From Vitrella brassicaformis (Eukaryota > Sar > Vitrellaceae): DNA of 64,000 nucleotides. Where the stretch lies: positions 1 to 64,000 of the forward strand of contig CDMY01000319.1 in assembly GCA_001179505.1 (NCBI GenBank). Direction: 5' to 3'. Position numbers and translations under genes: made by a program. Below, one piece after another: positions 21,398-33,253 of the stretch. Within the stretch, counting starts at the first letter, position 1; the number at the start of each line of letters is the position of its first letter. Below the pieces are notes generated by a model, which worked only from the letters and a program-made list of their open reading frames with translations, ran no database searches and was not told the origin of the DNA.

Positions 21398-23807
21398 TCA
21401 CATCTGTGCGGCGTTGGGGTTGAATTTGGGGTTGGTCTGGGGGGCGGCGGTGGCGGGGTCCTCATCGGTCGTCATCTGCTGCTTCACCTCCGCCATGACC
21501 TCGTAGCGCAGAGCCTTGCGCAAGTGACGCACAATCCAAACCCTACCACAGACAGACCACAAAGGAGACGAGACGGACGGTCGAGCCGCCGACACTTTAT
21601 TTGAGGCAGGCAGGTGTGTAAGTACCTGTAGATGAAGAAGAGTGACACGACGACGATGGAAGCGCCGATGATGGAGACGAAGACGATCCACCAGGGGACG
21701 CCCTTCTCCTGCTCAAGCTTGTGCACCTTCTTCTCGAACTCGATCTTGCTCGGATGGAGCAGCGTGTCGCACTCCTGACAGACAGATATCGACATACATA
21801 CGCAGGGAGAGGGCGGCCGTTGGTGCGCTAGCTGGTGTCTCGTCTCATTGGTTGATGTGTGGACTTGTGTACCTTTGGTCGTTTTTCGAACCCTGAGCAG
21901 ACGGCTCGTGTGATGACCTCCGAGTCGAGGGGCCCGCTGTACCGCCAGTCGTTGATGCGCATCGCCAGGGGGCTCCACGCGTGGTTGAGGCGCTCCCTTT
22001 CCAATATCGACTCCTTGTCCTCCTGCGCACACAAACCGACACAGAGGCAGGTGGGGTGGTTGCGGTGCGTGTGGGTGCTGCGTTCTGACGTACGGTGAGG
22101 CATTTGTTGATCTGCTTCATGTCTGCGCCGAGCTTCTTCATGAGGGCTAGGGAGCACTCCTCGCCGAAGGCCTTGTTGCCCTTGCCATCCATCGGACACC
22201 TGCGCACCGCACACACGATTGACAGTATTCCCTGCCCTCCCCTCGTTCCTCCCTCCCTCGATGCCCGTGTTGTGCGTGTGGTGTCGTACGCCTTGGGTAG
22301 CTGGTCGACGTAGTTCCACCAGATCGCCGAGTAGTCGCCGCTCTGCTCCACATTGTGGTCAACAATCGCTGTCTTCTCCCACAGACACAATTGACTGCAC
22401 ACACACACCACACACACCACCGGTCAGTCGTAACTCTACCGTGCCCACGCATCCATCCATCCATCCATTTATCCATCCATTTATCCATCCATCCATCCAC
22501 CTCTGTTCGCTCACCGGACGGTTTCCTCGACCACGTCTTTGCCCGTGGTTGAGCCGGCCATGTCGGGGTCCAGGGCGCAGTAGGTGGCGTCGTCGTCTAT
22601 GCACAAGTCCTTGTAGTCCCGCGGGAGGCTGAAGATCCAGTAGTGCGGACGGAAATCAAGCTGCAAGGTGGTAAGGTGAGCAGCAACCACAGAACGAACA
22701 CCATACATACACACACACCACACAAGCACGAGAGAGAATGGAGAACGAGACGAGGAAGGGGAGAAGGGGAGAAGGAGTCGCCTTTGTCCTGACCTTGTGC
22801 TTGAGCGTCTTGGCGTAGTGGGAGTACTCCTGCAGGAATTCGATGCTCTTCTCCACCGCTGGGGTGATCCAGAAGTCCATCGACACCGTCGTCTCCTGCA
22901 GCGCAGCACCAGAGAAGACACAGACGAGAAGCCAATCCGTCGCCTGGTCTGGTCTCCGTCAAGACCTCCGCATATATGTGGGTCAGGTCTGCACCCACCC
23001 ACCTTTGGCACGTCCCAGGCCAGCTCGATGATGACGTTGTTTTCGTTCTTCTGGAGCTCCTCGATCAGCAGGGACCCCTCCTTGTCACTGATCAGGATGG
23101 ACGGCACCTTGACGTTGTCGCCCCAGCCGTCATCAGCCATGATGACTCGCTGGATCTCTGACGGTGTCCTGTTGGACCCCTCGGTGTCCACCACTATCAC
23201 CGCCATGGCCTCCTTTTTCTCAGCGATGCGAATCTTTGTCACGAAGTTGCAGTTCCCTGATATACGAAGGAACGAAACAAACAAACAAACGGTTAGAATG
23301 GCTGTGACGCTCTCTGCCCTTCGCCTCTCTGTCGCTGCCCTCCGCCTGTCTGCCTGTGGCTGCGGTTGGGGTGCCATATTGTGTGTGTTGTACCTCTCCT
23401 GACGACGATGATGTTGGGCAGCTTTCTTTCCTTTTCGCCGAGGGGGTCCGGGATGTCATAGTCGTCCTCGCGGCACCATTGGTCGCCCTTGGTCGGGCCG
23501 TACACCAAGCGGCCGGTTATCCGCTCGCCATAATACTGCCACACACACACGACCAGCAGCCACCATACTCACCCCAGCCGTCCCTTAGGCCTTCCCTCCC
23601 GCGGCGCCGCGCCCTGCCTCTGTGTGTGTGTGTGTGTTGTTTGTTGTGTGGGTATACCGGTGTGCCAAAGGCGGCAGTTGAGCCGTCGATCTCGGCCCTG
23701 TGGAACTTCTGGGAGAGGCTCTTTGGCTCGAGCACCTTGATTTGAGCCACTGTGCTGACGACGTACGCAAGGCAGACGCACACCGCCAGCGGCTTCCTGA
23801 GGACCAT
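21398..23807 (-). CDS. Vacuolar sorting receptor (BP-80/VSR-like)
   Basis: This type I membrane receptor sorts soluble proteases and storage cargo from the Golgi/TGN to lytic or storage vacuoles. The start [22 protein letters not shown] is a signal peptide. A PA domain follows ([70 protein letters not shown]). The VSR central region is readable: [76 protein letters not shown] and [20 protein letters not shown]. The membrane span is [20 protein letters not shown]. The cytosolic tail has a Y-E-V-M sequence that fits the Yxx-phi adaptor signal. No EGF repeats are evident before the membrane. Start at 23807 and stop at 21398. Confidence 0.88.
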
Positions 23808-24008
23808 CCTGTGTGATTCTGATGTGACAAGAGGCCCCCTGTGCGGCTGCGATGTGCGTGCGATCCTTGCGTCTGACAGCGCCCTTCTCCCTGTCACTTC
23901 GGAGGGACGTTGCGGCTCCCGATTTTTTGGCCGTTAGACTCCGAATTTACACGCGTACACGGAAAAGGAGGCTCGTCGGAGGGTACTCTCCCCCTGCCTC
24001 TCCCTCTC

Positions 24009-24043
<35 letters not shown>

Positions 24044-24257
24044 AGGGCCTTCACACAGCAAAGAGAGGAGGCGTCCTCAGGTCTTGTCAATGACCCGAAC
24101 GTCGGGCTCCTCATCACGGTGCCTGCTCATCCTGATCTACTTCCTCTGCGCCCGAAGCCCCCGCTGACCTCCCCCGAAGCCTTCTCTTCTGCGGGTTGGT
24201 TGGCTCAGTTCAGCTCAGCGCTCAGCCAGTAGGTACCCAGCCAGCAGAGATTGTTGT
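23808..24257 (+). CDS. Possible small two-exon gene ending in a hydrophobic tail (23852-24167)
   Basis: An ATG at 23852 opens a basic segment (MCVRSLRLTAPFSLSLRRDV ... RTRKRRLVGG) that reaches a GTACTC donor near 23981. A (TG)n-CAG acceptor ends at 24043. In that phase the second exon ends RCLLILIYFLCARSPR and TGA at 24165-24167, a possible tail anchor. A different frame of the same exon is also open to 24232 (RAFTQQREEASSGL...). The end of this exon resembles 29794-29830 at the nucleotide level. The rest of the stretch is the 5' side of the sorting-receptor gene. Weakly supported. Confidence 0.25.
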
Positions 24258-24727
24258 TTATTGATTGAGGATGGGCAACGTGCAAAGCAGTGCAGGAGCG
24301 GCGACAGGGATTGGCCGTCACATCGCGGCCAGTGCCTGGACTTCATCAATCGTGCAGACGATGCGTCAGACGGCCTGCACAGCTTGCGCGACATCGGCTG
24401 CCTCCGCACAGCGGCTTGTTTCTCGCACATGTGGACTTCCCCCCGGCTGTGCTCAGCAGGCGGCTCTCTCGGTCCCTCTCTCAGACGCTGCTGGACGACG
24501 ACACGCCGCTCGAGGCCGAGGTGTCGCTCGGCCACCACTTGGAAGGAGCCGAGGTGCTCAAGTGCCTGTGGCTGGTGGAGCTCCAGCGATGGGACGAGGT
24601 GGCAGACGCCATGCGACTGGCCAGCCAGTGCGGCTTCTGCGATCTGCCCGCCATCATCACGCGCGAAGACCTCCAGAGGCATACGTACGGACATACATAC
24701 GCTCCCTGGCTGTTTTTGCAAGCCTAG
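24258..24727 (+). pseudogene. MYND-type zinc-finger gene fragment, probably frameshifted
   Basis: One frame reads KQCRSGDRDWPSHRGQCLDF, which matches the C-terminal half of a MYND finger (C-x-x-x-x-x-D-W-x-x-H-x-x-x-C). It then continues into less natural sequence. From about 24430 another frame reads DFPPAVLSRRLSRSLSQTLL ... EVLKCLWLVELQRWDEVADA ... ITREDLQR, a plausible helical domain. No exon encoding the first half of the finger is visible upstream. A frameshift between 24400 and 24440, or a missed intron, is needed to join the parts. Confidence 0.35.
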
Positions 24728-27027
24728 ACAGATGTGTGTGTCGATGTGCGTAGTATTAATGTCATCTATGCAGTGTGGATATTCTCTCTCTCTCTCTCTC
24801 TGTGCGTATGGCTCCCTCCCGTGCCTACACATACACAGACAGCTGGCCGCGCCGGCGATGTCTGTGTGTGTGTGTGTGTGTGCGTATGAGGTGCGTGTGG
24901 CTTAGTAGTGCACATCACCGCATCCGTGACAGAGCGACAGAGAGATCAACAGAGGCTACCAACATCTATCCATCTGGACAAACGCGTGCACATGGGTGTG
25001 GATGGACGGATGGATGAGATCAATCAATGAATATCTGTGTGTGTGAGCGGAGTCTTCTTGGCCAACCAGATAGATCATCCGATCAGCCTCCGTGCATTCA
25101 CCACATTTGCCGGCCCTCGTTTCCGAATCACATCCATATTGAGCAATAGTGTTTTAAGTTAGTTGACACACAACTGTCCACACCACACACACACACACAT
25201 GCATGCATTCCTTCTCACACAAATAATGCTAAGGATGGCCGGCCGGCACCCAGCCAGCCAGCCAGCCAGGAGAGAGCAAACTCCCTCACACTCTTGAACA
25301 CACACACACGCACGCACGCCGTGGACAGCTGGGTGGGTGGATGGATGGATGGGTGAATGAATGTCGCAAAAAGACGCGAGTCCTGGCCGATAGATAGGCA
25401 TCATGCAGACGGTCACGGACACCACACCACACCCTGATGTAGGAAGGTAGGCAGGAGCCAGCCAGCCAGACAGCCAAGTAGAGAGAGCGAGGCAAGAGGA
25501 GGTAAGCAGGCAGGCAGGCCGGTGCACCAGCCAGATCCAATTTCGAAATCCAGGTAGAGGCACCAACACCGGCCATGGCGGGAAATGAACGGCGTCGCTG
25601 CAAACAAACACCGTGACTCTCGGCCGGATTGTGTCCTTCCCTGGCGACCCCCCACGTGCCTCCCGATCAACCGTCTCAACCAGAGGGATCGCCCTGAGCT
25701 GGTGATCACCCTCTGGTGGTGACGGCTGCATCGGAGTGGCGTACAGGGCCGCAGTGGCAGACACAACCCGGCCCCCGTCACACACATACCAACCGTGGGC
25801 AGCCCTTCAGCCAGCCAGCTGTACAGCCCACCAGAAAGACATGTCACCTGCCCCGCCCCCAGAAAGATGGACAGCGAGTTAAATAACAACGCACTCGGAT
25901 GGATGGATGGGTGGACGGACGCCATGAGTGAGTGCATCGGAAGGCTCACTCACCCCACCCAGGAGCCCCCTCCCCTTGTCAGTCAACCAACACAGAGGCA
26001 TTCATTCCATTCATGTGTGTGTGTATGTATTTACAGAACAAAGAGGGAGGGAGGAAGGGAGGAACGAATATATGAGGGAGGGGAATGAGGAGTGAATTGC
26101 CATGCCCATGCACACCCCATCCCCCCTTGCCCCCCCCCCCACCCGTCAGCGAGTCAGTCAGTCAGTCAGTCGGGAAGTCAGTGGAAGACAGTTGGTTGCA
26201 TTGCACGCAATAAATAAAGGCATCCGTTCGTTAGGCAGCAGGCAGCAAAGAAACCAACCACAGCCACCATCCACCCANNNNNNNNNNNNNNNNNNNNNNN
26301 NNNNNNNNNNNNNNNNNNNNNNNNNNNNNNNNNNNNNNNNNNNNNNNNNNNNNNNNNNNNNNNNNNNNNNNNNNNNNNNNNNNNNNNNNNNNNNNNNNNN
26401 NNNNNNNNNNNNNNNNNNNNNNNNNNNNNNNNNNNNNNNNNNNNNNNNNNNNNNNNNNNNNNNNNNNNNNNNNNNNNNNNNNNNNNNNNNNNNNNNNNNN
26501 NNNNNNNNNNNNNNNNNNNNNNNNNNNNNNNNNNNNNNNNNNNNNNNNNNNNNNNNNNNNNNNNNNNNNNNNNNNNNCACCCGCCCGCCCGCCCACACTG
26601 TCTCTCTGTGTCACTCAGCGAGGGATATATGATACAAGCTTGGATCGAAAAGAGAGGGAGGGAGGGAGGGAGAAAGATACACATACGCTGGGCTGTCTGT
26701 GCACTCATTACGTTAGTTACGCATGTGTGGTGTGTCGATTGATTCAATGAATGCAGTGAATGCAGTGAATGCGCAAACAAACAAAGAAGAACGAACAACG
26801 AAAACGCCAAATAAATAAAGGCAGCACGACAGACACGCACCCTCCCTCCCTCCATCCCTCCCAACATATATCCAACACCCAGTGACCCAACGAATAATGT
26901 CAATCAACCAAACCACCAGCCCTTCACCCAAAGAAAACCCACACACTCACGCATGGCCATGCATGGACCCAGACAGACACGCTCAAGAAAGGAACGAGGT
27001 ATCGACGGAGGGAGGGAGGGAGCTAGC
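24728..27027. other. Gene-poor, microsatellite-rich region
   Basis: Nothing convincingly coding is seen. The stretch carries (TC)n at 24781-24802, (TG)n at 24861-24881, (AC)n at 25183-25199, CAGC units at 25253-25269, GGAT units at 25335-25350 and 25900-25915, (GTCA)n at 26150-26172, (GAGG)n at 26654-26672 and 27005-27020, and CCCTCC at 26840-26860. Its 3' end is the downstream side of the PP1 gene. Confidence 0.6.
26278..26577. other. Assembly gap (300 N)
   Basis: Exactly 300 undetermined bases. The flanks are (CCACC)-like and CCCGCC-like low-complexity sequence, so the gap probably marks an unassembled repeat. True length is unknown. Confidence 0.99.
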
Positions 27028-28704
27028 CTAGCGTATCTTCTTCTTCTCTACTGGCTTCAGTATCTGACAATCCAAACCAACCAACACCAGCACACCACCA
27101 CACCCACAGGCAGCCTGCCATTATCGATCCGTCCGTGTGCTGTGCTGTGCGCTTGCTTTAGACCGATCCGTGCGCCGCGCCGCGCCGGTGTGTGTGATGT
27201 AGGTAGGTACCAACATACCTGGAAAGAGCACATGAGTGTCTCGTCGACGGACATCATGGCGCCGGCGTTGTCGAACTCGCCGCAGTAGTTGGGGGCGCTG
27301 AACAGCGTCACCAGCTGACGCTTCGCGAAGAACTCGTACCCGTCCTCAACAACCTGATACACACACACACAGATACACACGTGTGTGAGAGAAGTGTGTT
27401 GTGTGTGAGTAGAGTACCTACCTGGTGTGCCCTGCAGACGAGGTCCAGGTCGTGTTTCCTGAGGAAGTTGTGCACGACGTCCTGTCCGAAGGTGAAGGAG
27501 ACGCCCCGGTCGTTCTCCCCCCAACCGTTGATCTCCTTCTCGGGATCGCTCCACAACAAATCACACAGCAACCCTGCAGCAGGCCACACACCACACCACG
27601 CCTCACCACACCACACACTGCCTGTTTGCTGCGTTGACGAGTGTGTCGTTCGTTCGTTGGTTCGTGTGTGTGGGTGTGGTGTGTTAGACTACACACCTAT
27701 ATACCTGTGTCGGGTACGTCTGTAGGTCGTACGATCCGTCTGATTTGGTCCATGGAGTTGAGTTCGGGTGAGAGGCCGCCGTGCATGCACATGATCTTCT
27801 CGTCGATGATGGCCGCCACCGGCAGGCAGTTGAAGCAGTCCGTGAAGGTCTTCCACAACTTGATGTTGTACCGACGCTTGCCTGATAGCAGTCAGGGAGG
27901 GAGGTGAGTGAGTGCATTCGTGTAGTTAGTGATTGGCTCGTGTGTGTGTGTGTGTGCGTGTGTGTGTGTACACTCGTCATAGAAGCCGTAGATGCGGTTG
28001 ATCGAGGCGCACTCGTGGTTGCCCCTCAGCAGGAAAAAATTCTCTGACGGCCATATATTGCAATGGCACCACAACAACCACAGCAATAAATCCGGTCCTC
28101 GTGCTGTGGGTGACCGTCTTCCCTCCCTCCCTCCCCCCCCCTCCCCCACCTGGGTATTTGATCTTGTAGGCCAGCAGCAGGCATATCGTCTCCAACGACT
28201 GCTTCCCGCGGTCAACATAGTCGCCTGACCACACACAGCCCAGCCCCGGGGGCACACGACAGACAATAAATCCACAAGCAATGCAATCAATGCACTCTCT
28301 CTCCGTGTGTCCGCCTGCCTCTCCGTAGCTATGTCCGTACCGAGGAAGAGGTAGTTGGCCTCGGGGGGGAAGCCACCGTACTCGAACAGCCTGAGGAGGT
28401 CGTAGTACTGCCCGTGGATGTCGCCACAGATCTTGATGGGCGCCTCCAGCTCGAGCAGCACCGGCTGGCTGATGAAGATCTCGCGGCTCTTGACGCAGAT
28501 GCCGCGCACCTCCTGCTCAGTCAGCTGCACCGGCTTGCCGGGACGAGAGCCACGCACCTCCAGCAGCTTGTCACTGGTGGACACAGAGAGAGGTAAATAA
28601 AGAGGAAGGAGGTGTCCAGTGCTGCTGCTGTAGTTTGCGGTGTTGTGCGTGTTGTGGTCGGCTTACATGACACTGTCGACGTCAATGTCCGTCGACTGAG
28701 ACAT
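27028..28704 (-). CDS. PPP1C: Serine/threonine protein phosphatase PP1 catalytic subunit
   Basis: This is a metallophosphatase of the PPP family. Eight or so exons read from [13 protein letters not shown] to [11 protein letters not shown] and TAG at 27028. The metal-site motifs are complete: [24 protein letters not shown] joined to [20 protein letters not shown], and [20 protein letters not shown]. The PP1-type stretches [62 protein letters not shown] and [19 protein letters not shown] are present. Length and content are typical of PP1, which acts in cell-cycle, splicing and motility control through regulatory subunits. The very short C-terminal tail lacks the extended TPPR region of vertebrate isoforms. 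Confidence 0.95.
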
Positions 28705-29793
28705 GGTGGCCCTCTGGCAGCCCTCAGGCCTGCCCCTTCCCTGGTCGCCCTGCTCTACGCCACTCCTCCCACTTCAACACACACTACCACTACCAAACCG
28801 CACCCGCAGAGGTCCGTTAAATAAGCAGGGCGGAAAGGGCCACCAACAGACTGGCCGTGCGTACGCCTCCACAACCAGCCCTTTCTTCTCCAAAACCAAA
28901 CGACTTCTTTGAAAGCTCGCACAGGCGATCAGGTTTCCACGCCCCTTTTTCGTCTGCCTTGGAAGCAGACTGGGAGCATCTTGGGCTATCGTCGGAAAAA
29001 GGCTTCAAACTTTCAGTTCACTTTGCGTACACCCTGAGGGCGCCAAGGTGACCGCCGACTGCGCTCGAACATCCGCAGTGGTACGCAGGCAGGCACCTCG
29101 TGTGCCACAGGACGGGACAGAATCAGCCGCCTGTCTGTATGCCTGTTTAATTGTGGTCTGTGTGGCGTCCCTGCCTGCAGGTGTGCTTGTCTGGGGGGTT
29201 CGATAACTGTCGTACGATGGCTGCGGTGCTGCTGGGCGCATGTGTTCGTGTGTACATTACTTGTAAGTAAGATATGTCGGCCGATGTGTCGACGACTGAC
29301 TGACTGTATTTCACTGAATGTCCGTGTCTGTCTGGTTCTGTGGTCGCCCTTTCTATGGTACCTACCGGCCGTGTACGGCTGGATTGGTCGGTCTGTCTGT
29401 CTGTCTGGATGCACTGTCAGTCACCTGCCCGCCCGTATATGAGTATGTGAGTATAGAACAGACAGACAGACAGACAGGTGAACACACATATACAGTACAC
29501 ACATCTGTCCGTTGGACTGCCTGCATGTCAATTTGTGTGGATGGGAGAGAATGAGACTGTTCTCAAGAGAGAGAGAGAGAGAGAGTTTCGGTTTTCCTGC
29601 ATCCATCCAGTGTGTCCTCCCCCCTCTCTCTCTGCTTTGTGGGTATCTCCGTAGCCCAGCCCGAGATGCGCACGGAGGGAAAGTGGACAGACACGCGCCA
29701 CTGTGATAATTCCATGTCTACACACACTGACACTGACAGTGACACTTGACTCGACACACATGGATGGATGGATGGATGAATGGATTTGTGCAG
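28705..29793. other. Intergenic region
   Basis: No clear gene is seen. The first 120 bases are probably the PP1 promoter and 5' UTR. Further on there are TCTG/GACA tetranucleotides (29385-29410 and 29459-29477) and (GA)n at 29567-29584. A short exon-like sequence follows at 29794. Confidence 0.5.
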
Positions 29794-29862
29794 TGCCTGC
29801 TCATCCTGATTGACTTCCTCTACTACCTGGTGGCCAAAGCCAAGGGAATGACCGACATCTGA
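29794..29862 (+). CDS. Isolated terminal-exon-like sequence
   Basis: After the acceptor TTTGTGCAG (ending 29793) the sequence reads CLLILIDFLYYLVAKAKGMTDI and stops at TGA (29860-29862). It looks like a hydrophobic C-terminal tail of a membrane protein. Its start matches the exon near 24121-24150 in both bases and frame (CLLILI-x-FL). No upstream exons could be identified, so the parent gene is unknown and may be decayed. Confidence 0.25.
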   Translation, partial: CLLILIDFLYYLVAKAKGMTDI

Positions 29863-32800
29863 CCGACAAGACACCTTAATGGTTGCGGCCACTCGGTCGT
29901 GAGAGGAATTATTGGCCGTGCCATGGCTGTCTGTCTACCGGTGGACTAGCTCGGTGCAGGGCTATGGATAACCAACTGGATGTGTGTGACGGCATCCAGA
30001 GAAACAGACATAGAGAAAGGCCAATTTGTCTGAACGGGATGTGCGTGACGTTACCCGTTGCCCAAGTATGTATGTGTTCTGCATGAATCTTACATTGACC
30101 GTGTGTCCTTTCCGTGTGTCTCTTACAGTCGTCACAAGCAGTCACACACACAAGGCATTCGTCCCGCACAGCATCACAACACCACACCACAGAGAAACCA
30201 GCCAGCCAGAGAGCCCGACGCGGGCATCAGAGACAGCGTGACGGTATGTAGTGGGGGGTCAGCTCATCTCATCTCATCTCATCTCATCCATCCATCCATC
30301 CATGCGCCACACATCCATTCATCGATCCATGCATCCATCCACCTTGAGAAATCACCGTAAGTGCCCAATAGGACACGCAACATCAAGTCACGTCCTCTAC
30401 ACACTCCACACATGGATGGGATTAGATGTGTGTGGGGCCGGCCAGTGTGTGAGTGAGGGCGCATACGTACACGCACGAACAGATGAGGTGCCGCCGGCAC
30501 GTATGTGGTCGATCGACAAAAGAAAACAATAAAAACCGAGAGCAGGCGGCCATTCCAAACGTCCATCCATCCATTCATTGTGTGCTGCCCGAGTGCCGGG
30601 CCCGTCGGCCAGGCGAGCTTGACGGCGGGCCATCTCACACCGGGTTACGCACAACAAACAGACGAACAGACATACATACAGACAGACAGACACAAGGGAA
30701 GGTCAAGAGCGCCGCTCAGTGAAGAGCAGCGCAAGCACTCAAGGAGAGGCTAGCGGACAGACGGACAGAGGCCAATCGACACATACACACAGCAGCAGCA
30801 TGACCGCACACAACAACACCATCCCACACCACACCACAGCATACCATACACACCCGCCCCCGACAAGCACACCACCACCACCCGGTTTTTTCGGTCAACG
30901 AGAACAGCGCCGACGCACATAAGTAGACAGACGGGGAGAGGACAGCGACACACCACACCCAGGCACACAACAACAGCAACAACAACAACAACAACAAAAG
31001 AACCGGCCGCACATCGGCGGCTAGAGGTGGAACGTAATCAACACAAACGAAAACGGAGCATCGTCACGACACTCGGCGAAAAACTCACAGTGTACGCACC
31101 ATACGGTACGATGGGCAAAAGGAAAGTTAGGATGAGGAGAACAAAAGGCAAGGGGTAGGGCTGCTGAAAAAAGACACGGAGGCATGAAAGGAAATCGAAA
31201 AAGGCAGGCAGCCGCTGCGGCTGCTCAAAAGGGATACAATACACTAATTAATGAACTAACGTACATCCATACCATTAAAAAAAAAAAACAAGAAACAGCC
31301 ATCCTCTCCCGTCTGTCTACATATGGCTCAGCTGGTGGTGGCGGTGGGTGGTACACACAACGAAAAAGACAGGACACTCGGGCTTCCGTCCGGCCACACA
31401 CCGGCGAGCGACATACACAACACCATGACGGCCCCGCCCATATGCCGTTGGTTCGTGTACCGCCACGTGTAAGTGTGGGGGCCAGCTGTCTGTCGTGTGC
31501 GTGAGCGCGCGTGTGTGGTGTTAGTTACCATCGGCACGACCTCTCTCGATTCAATAAGTGGCAGCAGACAGCCAGGCGCCAAATGCGTCCATCCATCCAT
31601 CGGTGAGTGAGTGAGGGAGCAAGGCAAGAAGGACATCCATACATTGGAAAAACTGACAGCCAGCCAGCCAGCCAGCCAGCCAGGCAGACAGACCATACAT
31701 ACAGCACACCCGCAAGTGAGACTGTAAAAAGATGGCCACGAGGGGCCGCGTGTGTGTATGCGCGAGGGGGCAAGGAAAGAAGCACGTCGATCCCCCAACC
31801 GACCGACCGACCTCAGCACGGAATCCACGGCATCCATGGCGACCATCCATCCATCCATCCATCCATCCACACATGATGCATACGAACACCCAGCCAGTCA
31901 GGCAGGAGGCAAGGTGCCGACCAAAAATAGCATCATGCAGAGCCAAGTGAGTGGGTGGGATTCATCGATCGTATCATACATACCCGACGCAGTGGCGCCC
32001 ACACACTGAGTATGCAGGCACCACCAACACAGCACAGCTCACCGATTAGACAAATAGGAAGCCAGCCATCAATGCACTCGACAGGCGCAGGCAGGCACGC
32101 ATGTGTTGGAAACAGGCCATCCATCCATCCATCCACGAGAAACGTCTTCTGGACTGGACACCAGCCACTTGGCGCCCCATACGTACGTGTCGTGTATGCC
32201 TCACTACGGATGGGTTATGTGGACGGAAATAGATACTCTAGGGACTAGTGAGTGATCGTGATCGTGCCTCGGCAGCACCACAAGCAGCACAAGACACTGT
32301 CCAAAGAGAAGCATGCACAAAGAGGTATCACGACGAAGGATACGGCTCTTCGCTGTACGGCACACAGCGAAAAACGCTGGCTGTGTTGAGGCGTCTCCGC
32401 CATGCTCTCTCCCAGATCTCTCTCTCACACGTGCGCACATACACCCACACCCACAAAACGAGCCATATATTGCATCCATCCGCCCAGTCCACTGACAGCC
32501 GATATCTATCTATCTGTGTTTGGCCGAGATGGGAAGGGCGAGAAAGGCTAGCGAAGAGTCAGTCAACGAGGACACAAATACATTTCATGTATATCCATCA
32601 GCAAATCGCCACGGCCACACCTGCCTCACTCACTCACTCACTCACTCACCCCATAAATACGTAAGTTGGTGCATCCAGGCGGACGACAAACAGCCATTCC
32701 ACACACTCGACAAAGAGACGGCCAGACAGGCAGACAGACAGACAGGCAGCTGTGTAGGGCTCGTTTCGCAGCAACAGATATACCGGCTGGCAGGCACCAG

Positions 32801-33253
32801 CCAGACCAAGGGTAAATTGCACGACAAAAACACACACATAAATCAACGAGTGACATCGACAAAGAGGCACAGCTACACACAAAGAAACCCACAACAACGA
32901 GGACACGTGCGACAGCTATCTCTGTGCTGTGCGTGCCTTTCTCTGGTGGGTGTTGAGAAGGACGGGCGCGGTGGGTGTGTTAACTCTACAGAGGCAGTCG
33001 TGGGAGTGCTGCCTGCTGGATCCTCTCCTCTCTCTCTCTCTCTCTCTCCGGTAAGTATCAGTCCATGAATGAAGGGAGCAAGGCACTATCGTCAGATCTA
33101 TCTGTGTGTGCGGGGGGAGGCAGGCAGGTACATGCAGCCAGACAGCTAGCAGTAAGGCAGCATCCAACCATCCATATCATATCATATCTGTCACCTTTCC
33201 ACCACCCACCCTCCCTCCCACCTCCCTCCCTCCCTCCTACCACACTCAGCCAC
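29863..33253. other. Long gene-poor region with dispersed simple repeats
   Basis: No coding region is supported over about 3.4 kb. Repeats include CATCT pentamers (30258-30288), CATC tetramers (30288-30303), (ACA)n/(CAA)n at 30961-31000, an A run at 31277-31288, CAGC units (31655-31683), CCAT units (31846-31870 and 32110-32133), CACT units (32624-32648) and (TC)n (33026-33050). Open frames here are repeat translations (His-Pro-Ser-Ile or Val-Cys-Leu-Ser patterns). Confidence 0.6.

Noticed and set aside
30258-30303. Telomere-like repeat
   Set aside because: The CATCT/CATC units do not match a TTTAGGG-type telomere repeat and are internal.
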